Positions 9,201-17,560 of a stretch of DNA of 64,000 bases are shown here, in pieces. Made by a program: the position numbers and the translations under genes. This DNA comes from JAABVY01 sp964496505. GTDB taxonomy: Bacteria; Zixibacteria; MSB-5A5; JAABVY01. Position 1 is the first letter of the stretch; every line of letters starts with the position of its first letter. The stretch covers positions 1 through 64,000 of the forward strand of contig CAZBZV010000014.1 of assembly GCA_964496505.1 (NCBI GenBank), in the 5' to 3' direction. The notes below the pieces were generated by a model that saw only the letters and a program-made list of their open reading frames with translations, made no database searches and was not told the origin of the DNA.

Positions 9201-9686
9201 ATTGTCCGGATTAAAATCGATTGTCAGCCCCAGGTCCAGAAGCTTGACGATTGTTTCCCCTTGTGACTTGATTAACTTTACGTTTTCCGGCTTGAGATCG
9301 TTATGGATCAGGTTGAAAAAATGCAGGAATGAGAGAGATGACGCGATTTTATGGCAGGTATGTAAAAACATATTAGTATCATCGGGGGCTATATCATCAT
9401 CGATATTTCCTTCGTCCAGAAGCTCCATGGTGTAGAACGGGAAATTGTTCTCGTTATAGCCGTAATCATAGACCTTTACCAGATTACTGCTGGCAAGCTT
9501 GAGAACGAGGAAGAATTCGTTGAAGAAGGCGTTGTCGTCAGGGGATGCTGATTCATCCGGAGAAAATATCTTTAAAGCGAGTTTCTTTTGTAGATTTTTA
9601 TCGTAAACAGCATAAACCTCGCCCCCGCCCCCTGAGCCGATTTTATTCACCAGCTCATACCGTTCGGCAAGGTATAAGTCTTTCAT
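6237..9686 (-). CDS. Ser/Thr protein kinase with large TPR region
   Basis: 1149 aa from the ATG at 9686 (AAAGGA just upstream; a TTG precedes it directly). The kinase domain (about 9-270) has the glycine loop GSGGGGEV (17-24), Lys39, the catalytic loop HNDLKPEN (Asp130) and DLG (Asp151) in place of DFG, then a GTVEYMAPE activation segment. The HRD arginine is Asn, so it is a non-RD kinase, possibly not controlled by activation-loop phosphorylation. The middle (about 290-600) resembles the helical linker of tetratricopeptide kinases, without a visible P-loop. At least ten TPR-type repeats (about 620-1130) would bind partners. No membrane span. It follows the histidine kinase gene by only 11 bases, so both act in one pathway (inference). 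Confidence 0.92.
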   Translation of the reverse strand: MKDLYLAERYELVNKIGSGGGGEVYAVYDKNLQKKLALKIFSPDESASPDDNAFFNEFFLVLKLASSNLVKVYDYGYNENNFPFYTMELLDEGNIDDDIAPDDTNMFLHTCHKIASSLSFLHFFNLIHNDLKPENVKLIKSQGETIVKLLDLGLTIDFNPDNPDKRLAGTVEYMAPELFDSKQPDKKSDLYSLGVIIYKLITGKVPYTGDDPLMIISDKLEKPFAPIENNGNYPDEFIELTHRMLSKDADSRPDSVFKTAQAIGKLIDEDSFKINPSELVESLIGIKLAKMFERNRYEDNEAGIFVFEDEVVLNKFSELLKAILQSQYYNVFECADSNSDPRFSEVSSKAVKRAVIKKHRLSPGENYEPEFGKEDLIEYRLLLKPEFGKCRIPEMAEKIEIDLTPDMEKWFDEERLDQELLDKLKAISSYDASALITSLNDLHDEKIISFAGDKWDIDSGRFISWPLPQELQKRAVDALRALPSGLFSVAAALSPMRYGFDRIFVLKYVGDSKGDPLVMLNELTEANILERKGDIYYFKNDMLRVGLVNSYDPESLRRLHLRAASIIEHNGIGVGQEERVLSLAHNFTCAQELDDSVKWTLRASEWLISNEKFRVALKMVSASLELAKKLKQRTDTSQYQARLLAALGNIENLLGHSNRSLKSFARIIRMKKKLPNQEIVARAYKYAGDVYKAACEYKKGLRALQKALEIYEKLDNRIELSHTYNNIGNIYWVGSKIDLALESYQKALEIQEELNLLKELASTLNNIGSCYIFKNRFDKTIDFYKRSIKIKKQINDRPELARTYNNLGAVYEELGDIPQALVYLYDSLKINREIDSKREILFNLENIGLCEIYLGHFQKALSFAEEGFALACEVESLPLQATFLRQIGIIQCETGQLGQADDILHQARRIVDNITEFNLEFLIYTDFEVLYLYLNDEEPFWISTDKALDRAREIDSDKQRLAVLLYRIEGLLQFKRDFDACSKMLNEAGELLKNVESDHLECRYYQDILKLAVETENVQPPDPEKLNILISKHVNQTLKPRVLYLQARLALGNGLYDRARDLLSEASGLAEVQNQRNLLWKIKFCQGKIERTLLNYEEAYVNFKKSVTILKSIAQTINRKDYLQNFLQHPMAMSLKSEIMDLARRMGQK

Positions 9687-9697
9687 CAAATCCTTTG

Positions 9698-11491
9698 TTA
9701 CTTCGGCTGACTGGCTGGAATCGTAATAGTAAATGTCGTTTTATCATTCGGGACGCTTTCGATTTTTATGTCGCCGAAATGATTTTCGATTATCCGCTTA
9801 CAATTTGCCAATCCCAGGCCATGCCCGTCTTTTTTGGTCGTGAATCCCGGTTCGAATATTTTCTGGATATCACGAGCTTCGATACCGGGTCCGTTATCGG
9901 TAATACTGATTACCGCCCTCTCATTCTCTTTACTGCTGCGACAGGCGTCTATGCGGATAACCCCTTTTTTATTGTCTAAACTGCTAATAGAGTCGTTGGC
10001 GTTATAAATGATATTCAAAAGTACCTGCTGAATTTGCCCCACATCCATCTCCACCAGGGGCAGGTCGTGGGCGATATTCACAACGAATTTGACCGAGGCG
10101 AATTTCCTCTGGGGCTTGATCGAGAAAAGCAGGTCTTCCACCAGTTTCCTGATATCGTAGGCAACTATTTCCTTCTCGAGCTTCGAGAAATCCATCAGGC
10201 CGTCGGTAAAGCGCTTGATCTTGGAAATATTATCGATTATGGCACTGCTGTTGCGTTCCAGCTTATCGTATTTTTTCATGTTCACATTGCGGACCATAAG
10301 CTCGGCGCTGTTGGAGATAATGGCGAGATAATTATTGAGCTCGTGCCCGATAGAGGCCGCCATTTCGCCCTTAGCCACGAGTTTCTCCGAAAGCATGACG
10401 TAATTCTCGAGAATCACCTTTTCGGTTATATCTTCGATAACTATTATCAGGCTCTTGGGCTTCTCAGGCTCGTTTTCAAGCGGTGTGATTTTGACATTAA
10501 GTACTTTTTCATCATCATCCAATTTGTAATAATAGTGGGTATCCTCGAAAACATCACGGCTGGAATACACCTCATCCAGATTCCGCCGCCAGTAGGCCAC
10601 CTGGTCCTCATTGAGGATCTCGAAAAAGCGCGAGCCGCTGATTTTGCTGCGATTCGACTGCGTTCTTTTCGAGGGCGGGGTCAGGATTTCATAGGCGGCA
10701 ACATTCAGGCTGGTAACATCATAATGCTGATTTACTACTATGATTCCCACGGGAGTCTGATTTACGATATTCTCGTTATATCTTTTGAGCGCCAGAAGGT
10801 TTTCATAAAGCTTGGCATTTTCAATGGCAATCGCGGCCTGCTCCGCGAAAAGTTCAAACAGATACAGGTCACTCTGCAGGAATACCTTGGCCTCGGTGCT
10901 GTTGTCCAGATAAACAACCCCTATGATTTTCTCTTTGATCTTGAGCGGCACGCACATGATTGAACGGAGATTAAGCTCCGCAATCGATTTCTGCTTGGAG
11001 TATTTCTCATCAGCCTGAGCATCGGATGTATAGACCGAGACCCCGTTCTGTGCCACCTTGTTGGCGATGGAATTCGAGATTTTAAAATCGTCTTCCATCA
11101 GGCGGTCACGGGCGATATTGTGCAGAGTTTTAAACTGCAACTCGCCGGATTCATCCAGAAGCATAAGAAATCCTCGCTCGGCCTGCAAAAGCTCAACCGC
11201 ATGTTCCAGCACCTTATGCAGTATATCATCCAGCACAAGCGATGAATTGATCGCCTGTGAAATATCGAGGATTGCTTTTATGTCGGCTGTGCGAGTTTCA
11301 GACAAACTGGATTTTTCCGCCAGGGTTGGATACTTGTTTTCTATCGAAGAAAGATTGGATTCCATCTCCGAAAGAAGATCAAGCTCCATCATCGGTTCCG
11401 TGTCTTCATCATCATTTTTCTGTTTTGACGAGGGAGTATAAATCTTGTTAGTTTCTTCCAGCTTGGGACTACTCTGTTCTTTTAGAGACAT
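9698..11491 (-). CDS. Cytosolic GAF-PAS sensor histidine kinase
   Basis: 597 aa from the ATG at 11491, which has AGGT about seven bases upstream; a GTG at 11506 is an alternative. Order: acidic N-terminus, GAF (about 75-225), PAS (about 240-360), dimerisation box with His383 in ASIGHELNNYL, and an HATPase with the N box (LLNIIYNANDS), G1 (ITDNGPGIE) and G2 (GHGLGLANCKRI). No membrane segments, so it senses an internal signal. No receiver gene is adjacent; instead the TPR Ser/Thr kinase gene follows at once, a pairing of His and Ser/Thr kinases. Confidence 0.93.
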   Translation of the reverse strand: MSLKEQSSPKLEETNKIYTPSSKQKNDDEDTEPMMELDLLSEMESNLSSIENKYPTLAEKSSLSETRTADIKAILDISQAINSSLVLDDILHKVLEHAVELLQAERGFLMLLDESGELQFKTLHNIARDRLMEDDFKISNSIANKVAQNGVSVYTSDAQADEKYSKQKSIAELNLRSIMCVPLKIKEKIIGVVYLDNSTEAKVFLQSDLYLFELFAEQAAIAIENAKLYENLLALKRYNENIVNQTPVGIIVVNQHYDVTSLNVAAYEILTPPSKRTQSNRSKISGSRFFEILNEDQVAYWRRNLDEVYSSRDVFEDTHYYYKLDDDEKVLNVKITPLENEPEKPKSLIIVIEDITEKVILENYVMLSEKLVAKGEMAASIGHELNNYLAIISNSAELMVRNVNMKKYDKLERNSSAIIDNISKIKRFTDGLMDFSKLEKEIVAYDIRKLVEDLLFSIKPQRKFASVKFVVNIAHDLPLVEMDVGQIQQVLLNIIYNANDSISSLDNKKGVIRIDACRSSKENERAVISITDNGPGIEARDIQKIFEPGFTTKKDGHGLGLANCKRIIENHFGDIKIESVPNDKTTFTITIPASQPK

Positions 11492-11582
11492 ATATATACC
11501 TGCCACATAGTTTTATCTTATCAGTTTAGTTATCGGAAAAGCGTGTGGAAACGTTAACCTTAATGATATTAAAGTCTTATGA

Positions 11583-11608
11583 AAAAATCCCTACACAATA
11601 GGGATTTT
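11583..11608 (-). terminator. Rho-independent terminator after the DUF4390-like gene
   Basis: AAAATCCCTA (11584-11593) and TAGGGATTTT (11599-11608) form a perfect 10-pair stem with loop CACAA. Read on the minus strand it ends in a run of six T. It divides the barrel/DUF4390 operon from the kinase pair. Confidence 0.85.
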
Positions 11609-11610
11609 AT

Positions 11611-12300
11611 CTAAGGCCTAACTTCTTTCAAATCAACAAGTTTGAAAATAAAGCCTGAGAAGTGATGTTTTATCGGCCCCATTCCGGTAATATCAACTAA
11701 TTGCTCGAAAATCTTCTGTTGAAATTTTGAACTTTTTTGACCGCTGTCAGATTCATTTTTGATTTCTCCGCTGTACCAGTCGCTGGCGCTTTCGATCTCC
11801 TCCGCGGTTAAACGCCGCAGTTCCAAATTGAAATCGAAATAAAGATTATCACCGGAATTGTAGTTTTCCCTGTGCCCGCAGATAAGAAGCAATGACTCGT
11901 TTAGTACGGCCTGCAGATCATTGATATTCTTGTATGATTTATTTATGACACGGTCCTCGAAGCTGCGGATTGCCAGATGAAATCTGGACCCGAACGGCTT
12001 GTAATCTATAGTGACACTGCAACTATGTTTTTCGAGTGCTGGATCGAACCATAGTGAATAGGACCTTTTCAATGTCACCGTCAAATCGATATGAAGTGGA
12101 AGTCCGTCCTTGATGCTTTCGACCATCTCCTCTGAGAGCAGCCGGTCGCAATTAATGTCCACAGTCAGTCGGTTGTCATAGATAAAGATGTCGTAATCGA
12201 ACGGTGCATTATCGGCATGAAGCTGACCTGCTGAGCTTAGAAAAAGACAGATTATAACTGCGCCTAAAAGTGTTTTTGGTATGCCGGTCATGAAATACAT
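11611..12300 (-). CDS. Secreted DUF4390-like protein
   Basis: 229 aa with a signal peptide (about 1-29, ending QLHA). The pattern LPLHIDLTVTLKR, WFDPALE and VTIDYKPFGSRFHL resembles DUF4390, a family often found beside NtrY/NtrX-type sensors in proteobacteria; the assignment is by eye. It starts seven bases after the stop of the Omp85-like barrel and should share its sigma-54-type promoter. ATG at 12300 or 12291 are both possible. Function unknown; envelope location is likely. Confidence 0.7.
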   Translation of the reverse strand: MYFMTGIPKTLLGAVIICLFLSSAGQLHADNAPFDYDIFIYDNRLTVDINCDRLLSEEMVESIKDGLPLHIDLTVTLKRSYSLWFDPALEKHSCSVTIDYKPFGSRFHLAIRSFEDRVINKSYKNINDLQAVLNESLLLICGHRENYNSGDNLYFDFNLELRRLTAEEIESASDWYSGEIKNESDSGQKSSKFQQKIFEQLVDITGMGPIKHHFSGFIFKLVDLKEVRP

Positions 12301-12307
12301 GCATCAC

Positions 12308-14023
12308 TTAAAACGATCTCGAAAATATGACCCAGGTATGGATATCGGAGTCGGAGGCGTCCAGCGCCTTGGCAAATTCCACTCGGAAACTGCGCGAAAA
12401 ACCGAGAGCCACACCGATATCCGATTTGAACTCTCCATCGCTGAAAATATCATCGTCCTGGCCGATTGTCTTGCCGATATCGAAAAACAGCGCGGTATGC
12501 AGGAATGCTTTGTAATCTATCTGATATTCGATATTTGCCAGAAACATCTGATCTCCATAAAATTCTTTTATATCGTAACCGCGCAAAGTCCTGATCCCGC
12601 CCAGATAAAACTTCTTGAAAAGCGGTACCCTGTCCGAGGATCCGCCGTACATAACTCTCATTTTCAGGGACAAGTAGCGGTTTATAGGCTGATAGCGTAT
12701 GCCGCTTAAAATCCATCGGGAATAGGTCAGGTCGCCCTTCAGGTCACCGCCGCCCCTTTCGAACTGCAAGCCGGCGTACCATCCCGCGCGAGGCCTGTAG
12801 ATGTTATCCAGCATGTCGAACCTGTATGTAAATTTAAAGAGTGACAGCTTGCTGTCGAAATCGGATATATTTTCCTGCAGATAATCCCCGGGAAGACTGC
12901 TCCAGTTTCCTCTGAATTCTTTACTTCCGAAAAGGCTCCAGAGCTTTGGATGAGCGTCCATCCACTTGATATCATCATAGCTGTAAGAAAAGTCGAGGCT
13001 GTTATAAGTGCCGAGATAAATCTTCAGCCCGATTTCGCCGCCCTCTTTTTCATAATAATCCCGAAAATCTTCGTTTACCACTAATGCAAAGATGGCGTTT
13101 TCATATTCCCTCACAATCCAGTCGTCTTCAGTTGCGGTTTCGCGGTATATCCTTCCATGCGGCTCTATTGCATAGTAATCGAAAATCCTCTGTGATGCTT
13201 CCAGACGGTAGCGCAGACGTTTCGCCTCGAAAGCATAGCCGACACCGACCTCAAATGATGGAAATACACCGGTAGCGTCCTCGTATTCCAGAAATGTTTC
13301 CAGATAGAGACCGTCGACACGATTGTAATCCAGAGCCGGCTTTAGCGAAACCTCACGGCCGTAATGTGCCTCCAGGCCGAGTTTGCGGCCGCCCTCCTCC
13401 CAGCCTTCCTGGGAATAAATTTCGCCGTATACCTGGGAATCCTCGTGCCGGTAAACCCGTCCGCAGACAGCGATAACATCGCCCCGTACAAGCGAATTGG
13501 TATGCATGACAACATCCCCAAAGAAGCAGATCAGGTTATCGGAGACCTCGCCGTAGAGATCGACATCGCTTCCGAAATTGAACACATCCCCGCGCACGAA
13601 TCTGTCGGAGTCTATTATCAGATCGTCGAAGGAATTTACGATATCCCTTGGAATTCTGCTTTTGGAGGGCGCTGCCTTAATCTTGAATTCCATATAAATT
13701 CGGCTCCCGGATATCTTGTTGAATTTATCCTGTTTTAAAAGCTTGTAGGGAATGCTAATATCCCCCCAGACAATCTGTCCCCGGCTAAAGAGAAGTCCGT
13801 TATCCAGTTCTACACCGTCGGGAGTCTCTTTAAGATTACGGCAGTCGCTTTGCCCCGACATCTTGCTGCCGTTATACTCTATTGATATAAACAGGTCATT
13901 CTTGTCATAATCGATAATCAGTTTATTCTGATAATTGGGCTCGGCTTGGGCTGTGGGAGCCAGAATTCCGAGAAATATTATGGATGCTATCAGTATCAGA
14001 ATTATAAATTTGTTATCAAGCAC
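12308..14023 (-). CDS. Omp85/BamA-like outer-membrane barrel protein
   Basis: 571 aa. Starts at GTG 14023 with AGGAGG five bases upstream. After a signal peptide (ending AQAEP) come about 110 residues of beta-rich N-domain, a bactofilin-like stretch (about 140-205) with repeated GDV/VRGD turns, and a C-terminal 16-strand-type barrel. FYLGGIRTLRGYDIKEFYGD holds LRGY, the equivalent of the VRGF/Y lock of Omp85 proteins, and the last residue is Phe (FSRSF). No POTRA domains are obvious, so it is not BamA itself. A sigma-54-type promoter lies directly upstream, next to the NtrC-family gene. Confidence 0.82.
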   Translation of the reverse strand: MLDNKFIILILIASIIFLGILAPTAQAEPNYQNKLIIDYDKNDLFISIEYNGSKMSGQSDCRNLKETPDGVELDNGLLFSRGQIVWGDISIPYKLLKQDKFNKISGSRIYMEFKIKAAPSKSRIPRDIVNSFDDLIIDSDRFVRGDVFNFGSDVDLYGEVSDNLICFFGDVVMHTNSLVRGDVIAVCGRVYRHEDSQVYGEIYSQEGWEEGGRKLGLEAHYGREVSLKPALDYNRVDGLYLETFLEYEDATGVFPSFEVGVGYAFEAKRLRYRLEASQRIFDYYAIEPHGRIYRETATEDDWIVREYENAIFALVVNEDFRDYYEKEGGEIGLKIYLGTYNSLDFSYSYDDIKWMDAHPKLWSLFGSKEFRGNWSSLPGDYLQENISDFDSKLSLFKFTYRFDMLDNIYRPRAGWYAGLQFERGGGDLKGDLTYSRWILSGIRYQPINRYLSLKMRVMYGGSSDRVPLFKKFYLGGIRTLRGYDIKEFYGDQMFLANIEYQIDYKAFLHTALFFDIGKTIGQDDDIFSDGEFKSDIGVALGFSRSFRVEFAKALDASDSDIHTWVIFSRSF

Positions 14024-14053
14024 TCAGTCCTCCTTGTTTACCCAATATATTGA

Positions 14054-14069
14054 GCAAACTTCGTACCAA
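14054..14069 (-). promoter_or_regulatory. Sigma-54-type promoter of the barrel/DUF4390 operon
   Basis: On the minus strand TTGGTACG-AAGT-TTGC matches the sigma-54 consensus TTGGCACG-N4-TTGC with one change. GG (-24) and GC (-12) are separated by the required ten bases. The predicted start, near 14042, leaves a short leader with the AGGAGG at 14029-14034 region before the GTG at 14023. Confidence 0.72.
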
Positions 14070-14111
14070 TCATAATTCGATGCTAAAACAGCCTTCAATC
14101 AATACCAAACA

Positions 14112-14127
14112 CCGATTTTGCGATCGG
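14112..14127. promoter_or_regulatory. Possible enhancer site for the NtrC-type regulator
   Basis: CCGAT (14112-14116) and ATCGG (14123-14127) form an interrupted palindrome about 50 bases upstream of the sigma-54-type promoter, where an NtrC-type activator could bind. It could also be part of the terminator of the regulator gene. Confidence 0.35.
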
Positions 14128-14172
14128 CCTTGATGTGTATTTTACATCCATATAGATAATCGGTTGTATCTT

Positions 14173-15546
14173 TTACAGCAAATTGTATTTCTTCAGTTTT
14201 TTGTACAGGTTGCCCCGATCCATACCCAGCCTTCGTGCCAGCTCCGAAACATTGCCCTTGACCTGAAACAGATTTATCCGCAGGAAGCTTAGTTCGAACT
14301 GTTCCACGGAGCCTGTCAGAAGATTCTTCTCACCGGCATTTTTTACTCCGGATTCGAAAGAAAGACTTGGATCGGAGAGCATCTGCGAAGCAAAATCTAC
14401 CTCAATATATTCATCCCGGCAAAGAAAAAACAGCCTTTCTGTATAATTTCTGAGTTCGCGCACATTGCCCGGCCAGTCATAGGCCATCAGTATGTTAACA
14501 ATGCCCTGATCGTAGGATTTTTGCGGCTGGAAGTTTTTGGACTTAAGAGCATTAAAGAAATGATCGAATATGAGTGGAATATCCTCTTTCCTCTCACGCA
14601 GGGGAGGAACATGAACCGGGATAGTATTTATGCGGTAGAATAAATCCTGCCGAAATCTTTCCGCCTTTATTTGCTCTTCCAGGTCACGGCCGCTGATTGA
14701 TATCAGGCGCACATCAATCTTTTCGGTCTTCGATCCGCCGACCTTTTCGATTTCCGAAGATTCCAGCGCTCTTAAGAGCTTGCTTTGCAGATTAATCGGC
14801 ATCTCGGCGATCTCATCCAGAACAAGCGTGCCTTTGTCAGCCAGGCTGAACTTGCCCTCTTTGTCCGAGGCTGCGCCGGTAAATGCTCCCCTGGTGTGGC
14901 CGAAAAACTCCGACTCGGCCAGCTCATGCGGGATTGCCGCGCAGTTGAGTTTAACCAGCGGCCCGGAAGACCTTGCCGAACGGTAGTGTATCTGCGAGGC
15001 CACAAGCTCCTTGCCGGTGCCGGTCTCGCCCCAGACCAGGACACTGCTGTCGGACTGCGCTACTTTGGCAATCACCTCTTTCAGCTCACTAATAACCGCG
15101 CTTTCCCCGACAATCCTGTAACGCTTGAGATGTTCCTCTTTCAGCCTGCGGTTTTCCATTCTGAGATTGTGTTTTTCGACAGCCCCTTTTATGATCGTCA
15201 GCAGACGATTGACATCGGGCGGCTTTTCCAGAAAATCCGAGGCTCCCAGCTTGATAGAATCGGCAGCTTCCTGAAGCGAGGCGGCTCCGGAAACCATGAC
15301 GATTTCGGGATGATCCTCCCGCTTGATAATCCTCTTAAGAAGCGTTATGCCGTCAGGCTCCGGCATCTGAATATCCAGCAGCACAACCTGATATTCCGAT
15401 TCATCCAGAAGCCTTTCTACGCGTGATGATTTATGTTCTCGGGTAGTATTATAATCGGATTTTAGAAGCGCGGCTACCTGCTCGGTAAATAGTTCATCAT
15501 CGTCAACTATCAGTATTCTTCCGTTCACTTTATCAACCAAACTCAA
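14173..15546 (-). CDS. NtrC-family sigma-54-dependent response regulator
   Basis: 457 aa. Receiver domain (about 10-125) with acidic pocket VDDDE and phospho-acceptor Asp58 in LLDIQMPEPDG; AAA+ domain with Walker A GETGTGKE (173-180), the sigma-54 contact loop GAFTGA (220-225) and Walker B LVLDEIAEM; C-terminal Fis-type helix-turn-helix (about 415-457, NVSELARRLGMDRGNLYKKL). It overlaps the upstream sensor gene by 14 bases, so the two form a pair. The nearest candidate target is the sigma-54-type promoter at 14054-14069. Confidence 0.96.
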   Translation of the reverse strand: MSLVDKVNGRILIVDDDELFTEQVAALLKSDYNTTREHKSSRVERLLDESEYQVVLLDIQMPEPDGITLLKRIIKREDHPEIVMVSGAASLQEAADSIKLGASDFLEKPPDVNRLLTIIKGAVEKHNLRMENRRLKEEHLKRYRIVGESAVISELKEVIAKVAQSDSSVLVWGETGTGKELVASQIHYRSARSSGPLVKLNCAAIPHELAESEFFGHTRGAFTGAASDKEGKFSLADKGTLVLDEIAEMPINLQSKLLRALESSEIEKVGGSKTEKIDVRLISISGRDLEEQIKAERFRQDLFYRINTIPVHVPPLRERKEDIPLIFDHFFNALKSKNFQPQKSYDQGIVNILMAYDWPGNVRELRNYTERLFFLCRDEYIEVDFASQMLSDPSLSFESGVKNAGEKNLLTGSVEQFELSFLRINLFQVKGNVSELARRLGMDRGNLYKKLKKYNLL

Positions 15547-16975
15547 TCGTCACCGTGGTACCGTCTTTATCCGATTCAAGCGTCAACTCGGCGCCCAGGG
15601 CATCCGCAAATTTTCGTGCAATCGGCAGACCCAGGCCGGTACCCTGCGGCTTGGTGGTATAATACGGTATCCACACCTTGCCGGCATATTCCTCCGGAAC
15701 GCCGGTCCCATTGTCTTTGATCTTCAAGGTAACGCCGCCCTCGTCTTTGAAGGCTGTTATCTCGACTCTGCCGTCCGTAGTAACCGCCTCCATACTGTTT
15801 TTGAGGAGATTCACCAGAAGGCTGCGCAGGATTTCGTAATCTGTTTCCAGATAGATATCATCCGGCACATCGATTTCCTGTTTTACATCGGGATGCCTCT
15901 TTCCGGCCAGTTGCATAGCATCCTGGGCCACTTTTTTAATATTAATCAGCACTGGACGGATATCGGGTGAACGTGCGAAAGTGCTGAAGTCGTTGGCAAT
16001 CTCCTCCAGCTTGCCGATCTCGGAATTGATCGACTTAATTTCTTCCTCGGCATTCTGCGGGCTTTCAGTATTCCTAAGATTGTGCAGGGCGACTTTCGTG
16101 GGGCTGAGAATGTTTTTGATACCGTGGGCGATAATCCGTGCGGTATTTTTCCAGGAGGCCTCCACCTCCGCCCTCAAAAGCTTTTCGGCTTTGCTCTTGA
16201 GCTCTTTGGACATATAATTGAACGACGATACCAGTGTTCCCAGCTCATCCTTCTTGCCGTAGTTTACCGTCTTGCCCCATTTGCCCTTGGCTATGTCAAA
16301 TGCGGCCAGCGAAAGATTATTTAGCGGCTTAATCAGAGAATTCGCCCACCAGCGGGCGATGTAGAGTATGAATGTGAGATATATAACCGTAACACAGAGC
16401 CATAAAAACCAGGCAATATTGCTTCCCGAGGCTTCCACAAATCGTTTCAGACGCCCGTATTCGGTCTTGGCGGTAATGATTTCAGCCGCCCTGACCGAAA
16501 ATTCGGCGGGCAGATACTGGCCGACAACCAGAGCAGGAGTGGGGCCGAGTGTGGGATTCAAAGCGATTTGCTGATAAACCAGAATGCGTCCCTCGAAACT
16601 CATAATCTCCGGAAATGAGCTTGCCCTGAAAGCCGCCTCCTCCATGAACATGCGGTTGTAGTCCTCGTTTTCAAGTGACTTGATGGAAATCGTATCGGTC
16701 TCGGAGATATACAGCATTAAGTCGAAATATCTTGTCTCCTCCGCTTTAAGCGAATCCTGAGCGAGGATGTCTATCAGGTTCATGAAGCGGATGCGGTACA
16801 ACTCCAGGCTGTTTTCCACAAGGTATTCGGAGTTTTCCAGAGCATTTTCGAATCCGGGGGAAATAACTTTGCCGATTCCCTGATTGAAAAGGTAAACTGC
16901 CGCAAGCGAAAGCACCAGAAAGGGAATAAAAGACAGTATAAACAGTCTTAGAAAAAATTTGTTTTTAATCTGCAT
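15533..16975 (-). CDS. NtrY-like membrane sensor histidine kinase
   Basis: 480 aa. Membrane segments at about 8-30 and 188-208 flank a periplasmic sensor region; HAMP about 210-262. The phospho-acceptor box reads ARIIAHGIKNILSP: His284 is kept but the usual acidic residue after it (HE in AHEIKNPLTP) is Gly285. The ATPase keeps the N box (LLVNLLKNSMEAV), DNGTGVP and the GTGLGLPIARK lid. Replacement of HE by HG could weaken kinase or phosphatase activity. It overlaps the Nudix gene by 11 bases upstream and the NtrC-type gene by 14 downstream. Confidence 0.93.
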   Translation of the reverse strand: MQIKNKFFLRLFILSFIPFLVLSLAAVYLFNQGIGKVISPGFENALENSEYLVENSLELYRIRFMNLIDILAQDSLKAEETRYFDLMLYISETDTISIKSLENEDYNRMFMEEAAFRASSFPEIMSFEGRILVYQQIALNPTLGPTPALVVGQYLPAEFSVRAAEIITAKTEYGRLKRFVEASGSNIAWFLWLCVTVIYLTFILYIARWWANSLIKPLNNLSLAAFDIAKGKWGKTVNYGKKDELGTLVSSFNYMSKELKSKAEKLLRAEVEASWKNTARIIAHGIKNILSPTKVALHNLRNTESPQNAEEEIKSINSEIGKLEEIANDFSTFARSPDIRPVLINIKKVAQDAMQLAGKRHPDVKQEIDVPDDIYLETDYEILRSLLVNLLKNSMEAVTTDGRVEITAFKDEGGVTLKIKDNGTGVPEEYAGKVWIPYYTTKPQGTGLGLPIARKFADALGAELTLESDKDGTTVTIEFG

Positions 16976-17489
16976 CTACTTTAAACTTTTCCGGATAATT
17001 TGTCTTTAAGTCATGCAATGCCTGCTTGTGCGATTCGAATGCGATCTTATCGGGGCTTTCATGCAATCCGAAAAACTCCGCCCGGCTGGCATCATCGGCA
17101 GCTTTAAGTTCACCCCCCACAATATCCGCAAAATACAATATCATAATAGCATTTGTACGGGGATCGTCACTACCGTTATATATTTCGAAAACACCTTTAA
17201 TCTCAACATCCAGATTGGTCTCTTCCTTGAGCTCGCGCACTGCGGTCTCGGCCGGATTTTCTTCCCATTCACAAAACCCGGCAGGCATTGTCCAGTAGCC
17301 GACTTTGGGTTCATGCGCGCGCTGCACCCAGAGAAGCTTACCCTCCTTGAAGACCACACATCCTGCGGCAGGCGCGGGATTATTATAGTGTACGAATCCG
17401 CAATTCGGGCAGCGGCGGCGCTTGAGATCGTCATCCCGAAATTCTTTCATTTCAGTGGCACACATGGGACAATATTTATATACGGCCAT
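16965..17489 (-). CDS. Nudix hydrolase with N-terminal zinc ribbon
   Basis: 174 aa. Cys7, Cys10, Cys27 and Cys30 form a zinc ribbon like that of NADH pyrophosphatases (NudC). The Nudix box runs from Gly in GFCEWEE through RELKEET, fitting GX5EX7REUXEEXGU apart from the last Gly being Asn. It should cleave nucleoside diphosphates linked to another group with Mg2+, substrate unknown. The overlap with the sensor gene places it first in the Nudix-sensor-regulator operon. Confidence 0.92.
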   Translation of the reverse strand: MAVYKYCPMCATEMKEFRDDDLKRRRCPNCGFVHYNNPAPAAGCVVFKEGKLLWVQRAHEPKVGYWTMPAGFCEWEENPAETAVRELKEETNLDVEIKGVFEIYNGSDDPRTNAIMILYFADIVGGELKAADDASRAEFFGLHESPDKIAFESHKQALHDLKTNYPEKFKVDAD

Positions 17490-17560
17490 CTATCAACCTT
17501 TCATCTACTCTCATAAATTAAGCTCAATCGGCCAATATGGCAAGTTTGAACAATGTTTGA

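Noticed and set aside
10034..10963. Long ORF opposite the GAF-PAS kinase
   Set aside because: Antisense shadow of a gene with intact motifs; no SD, no recognisable domain.
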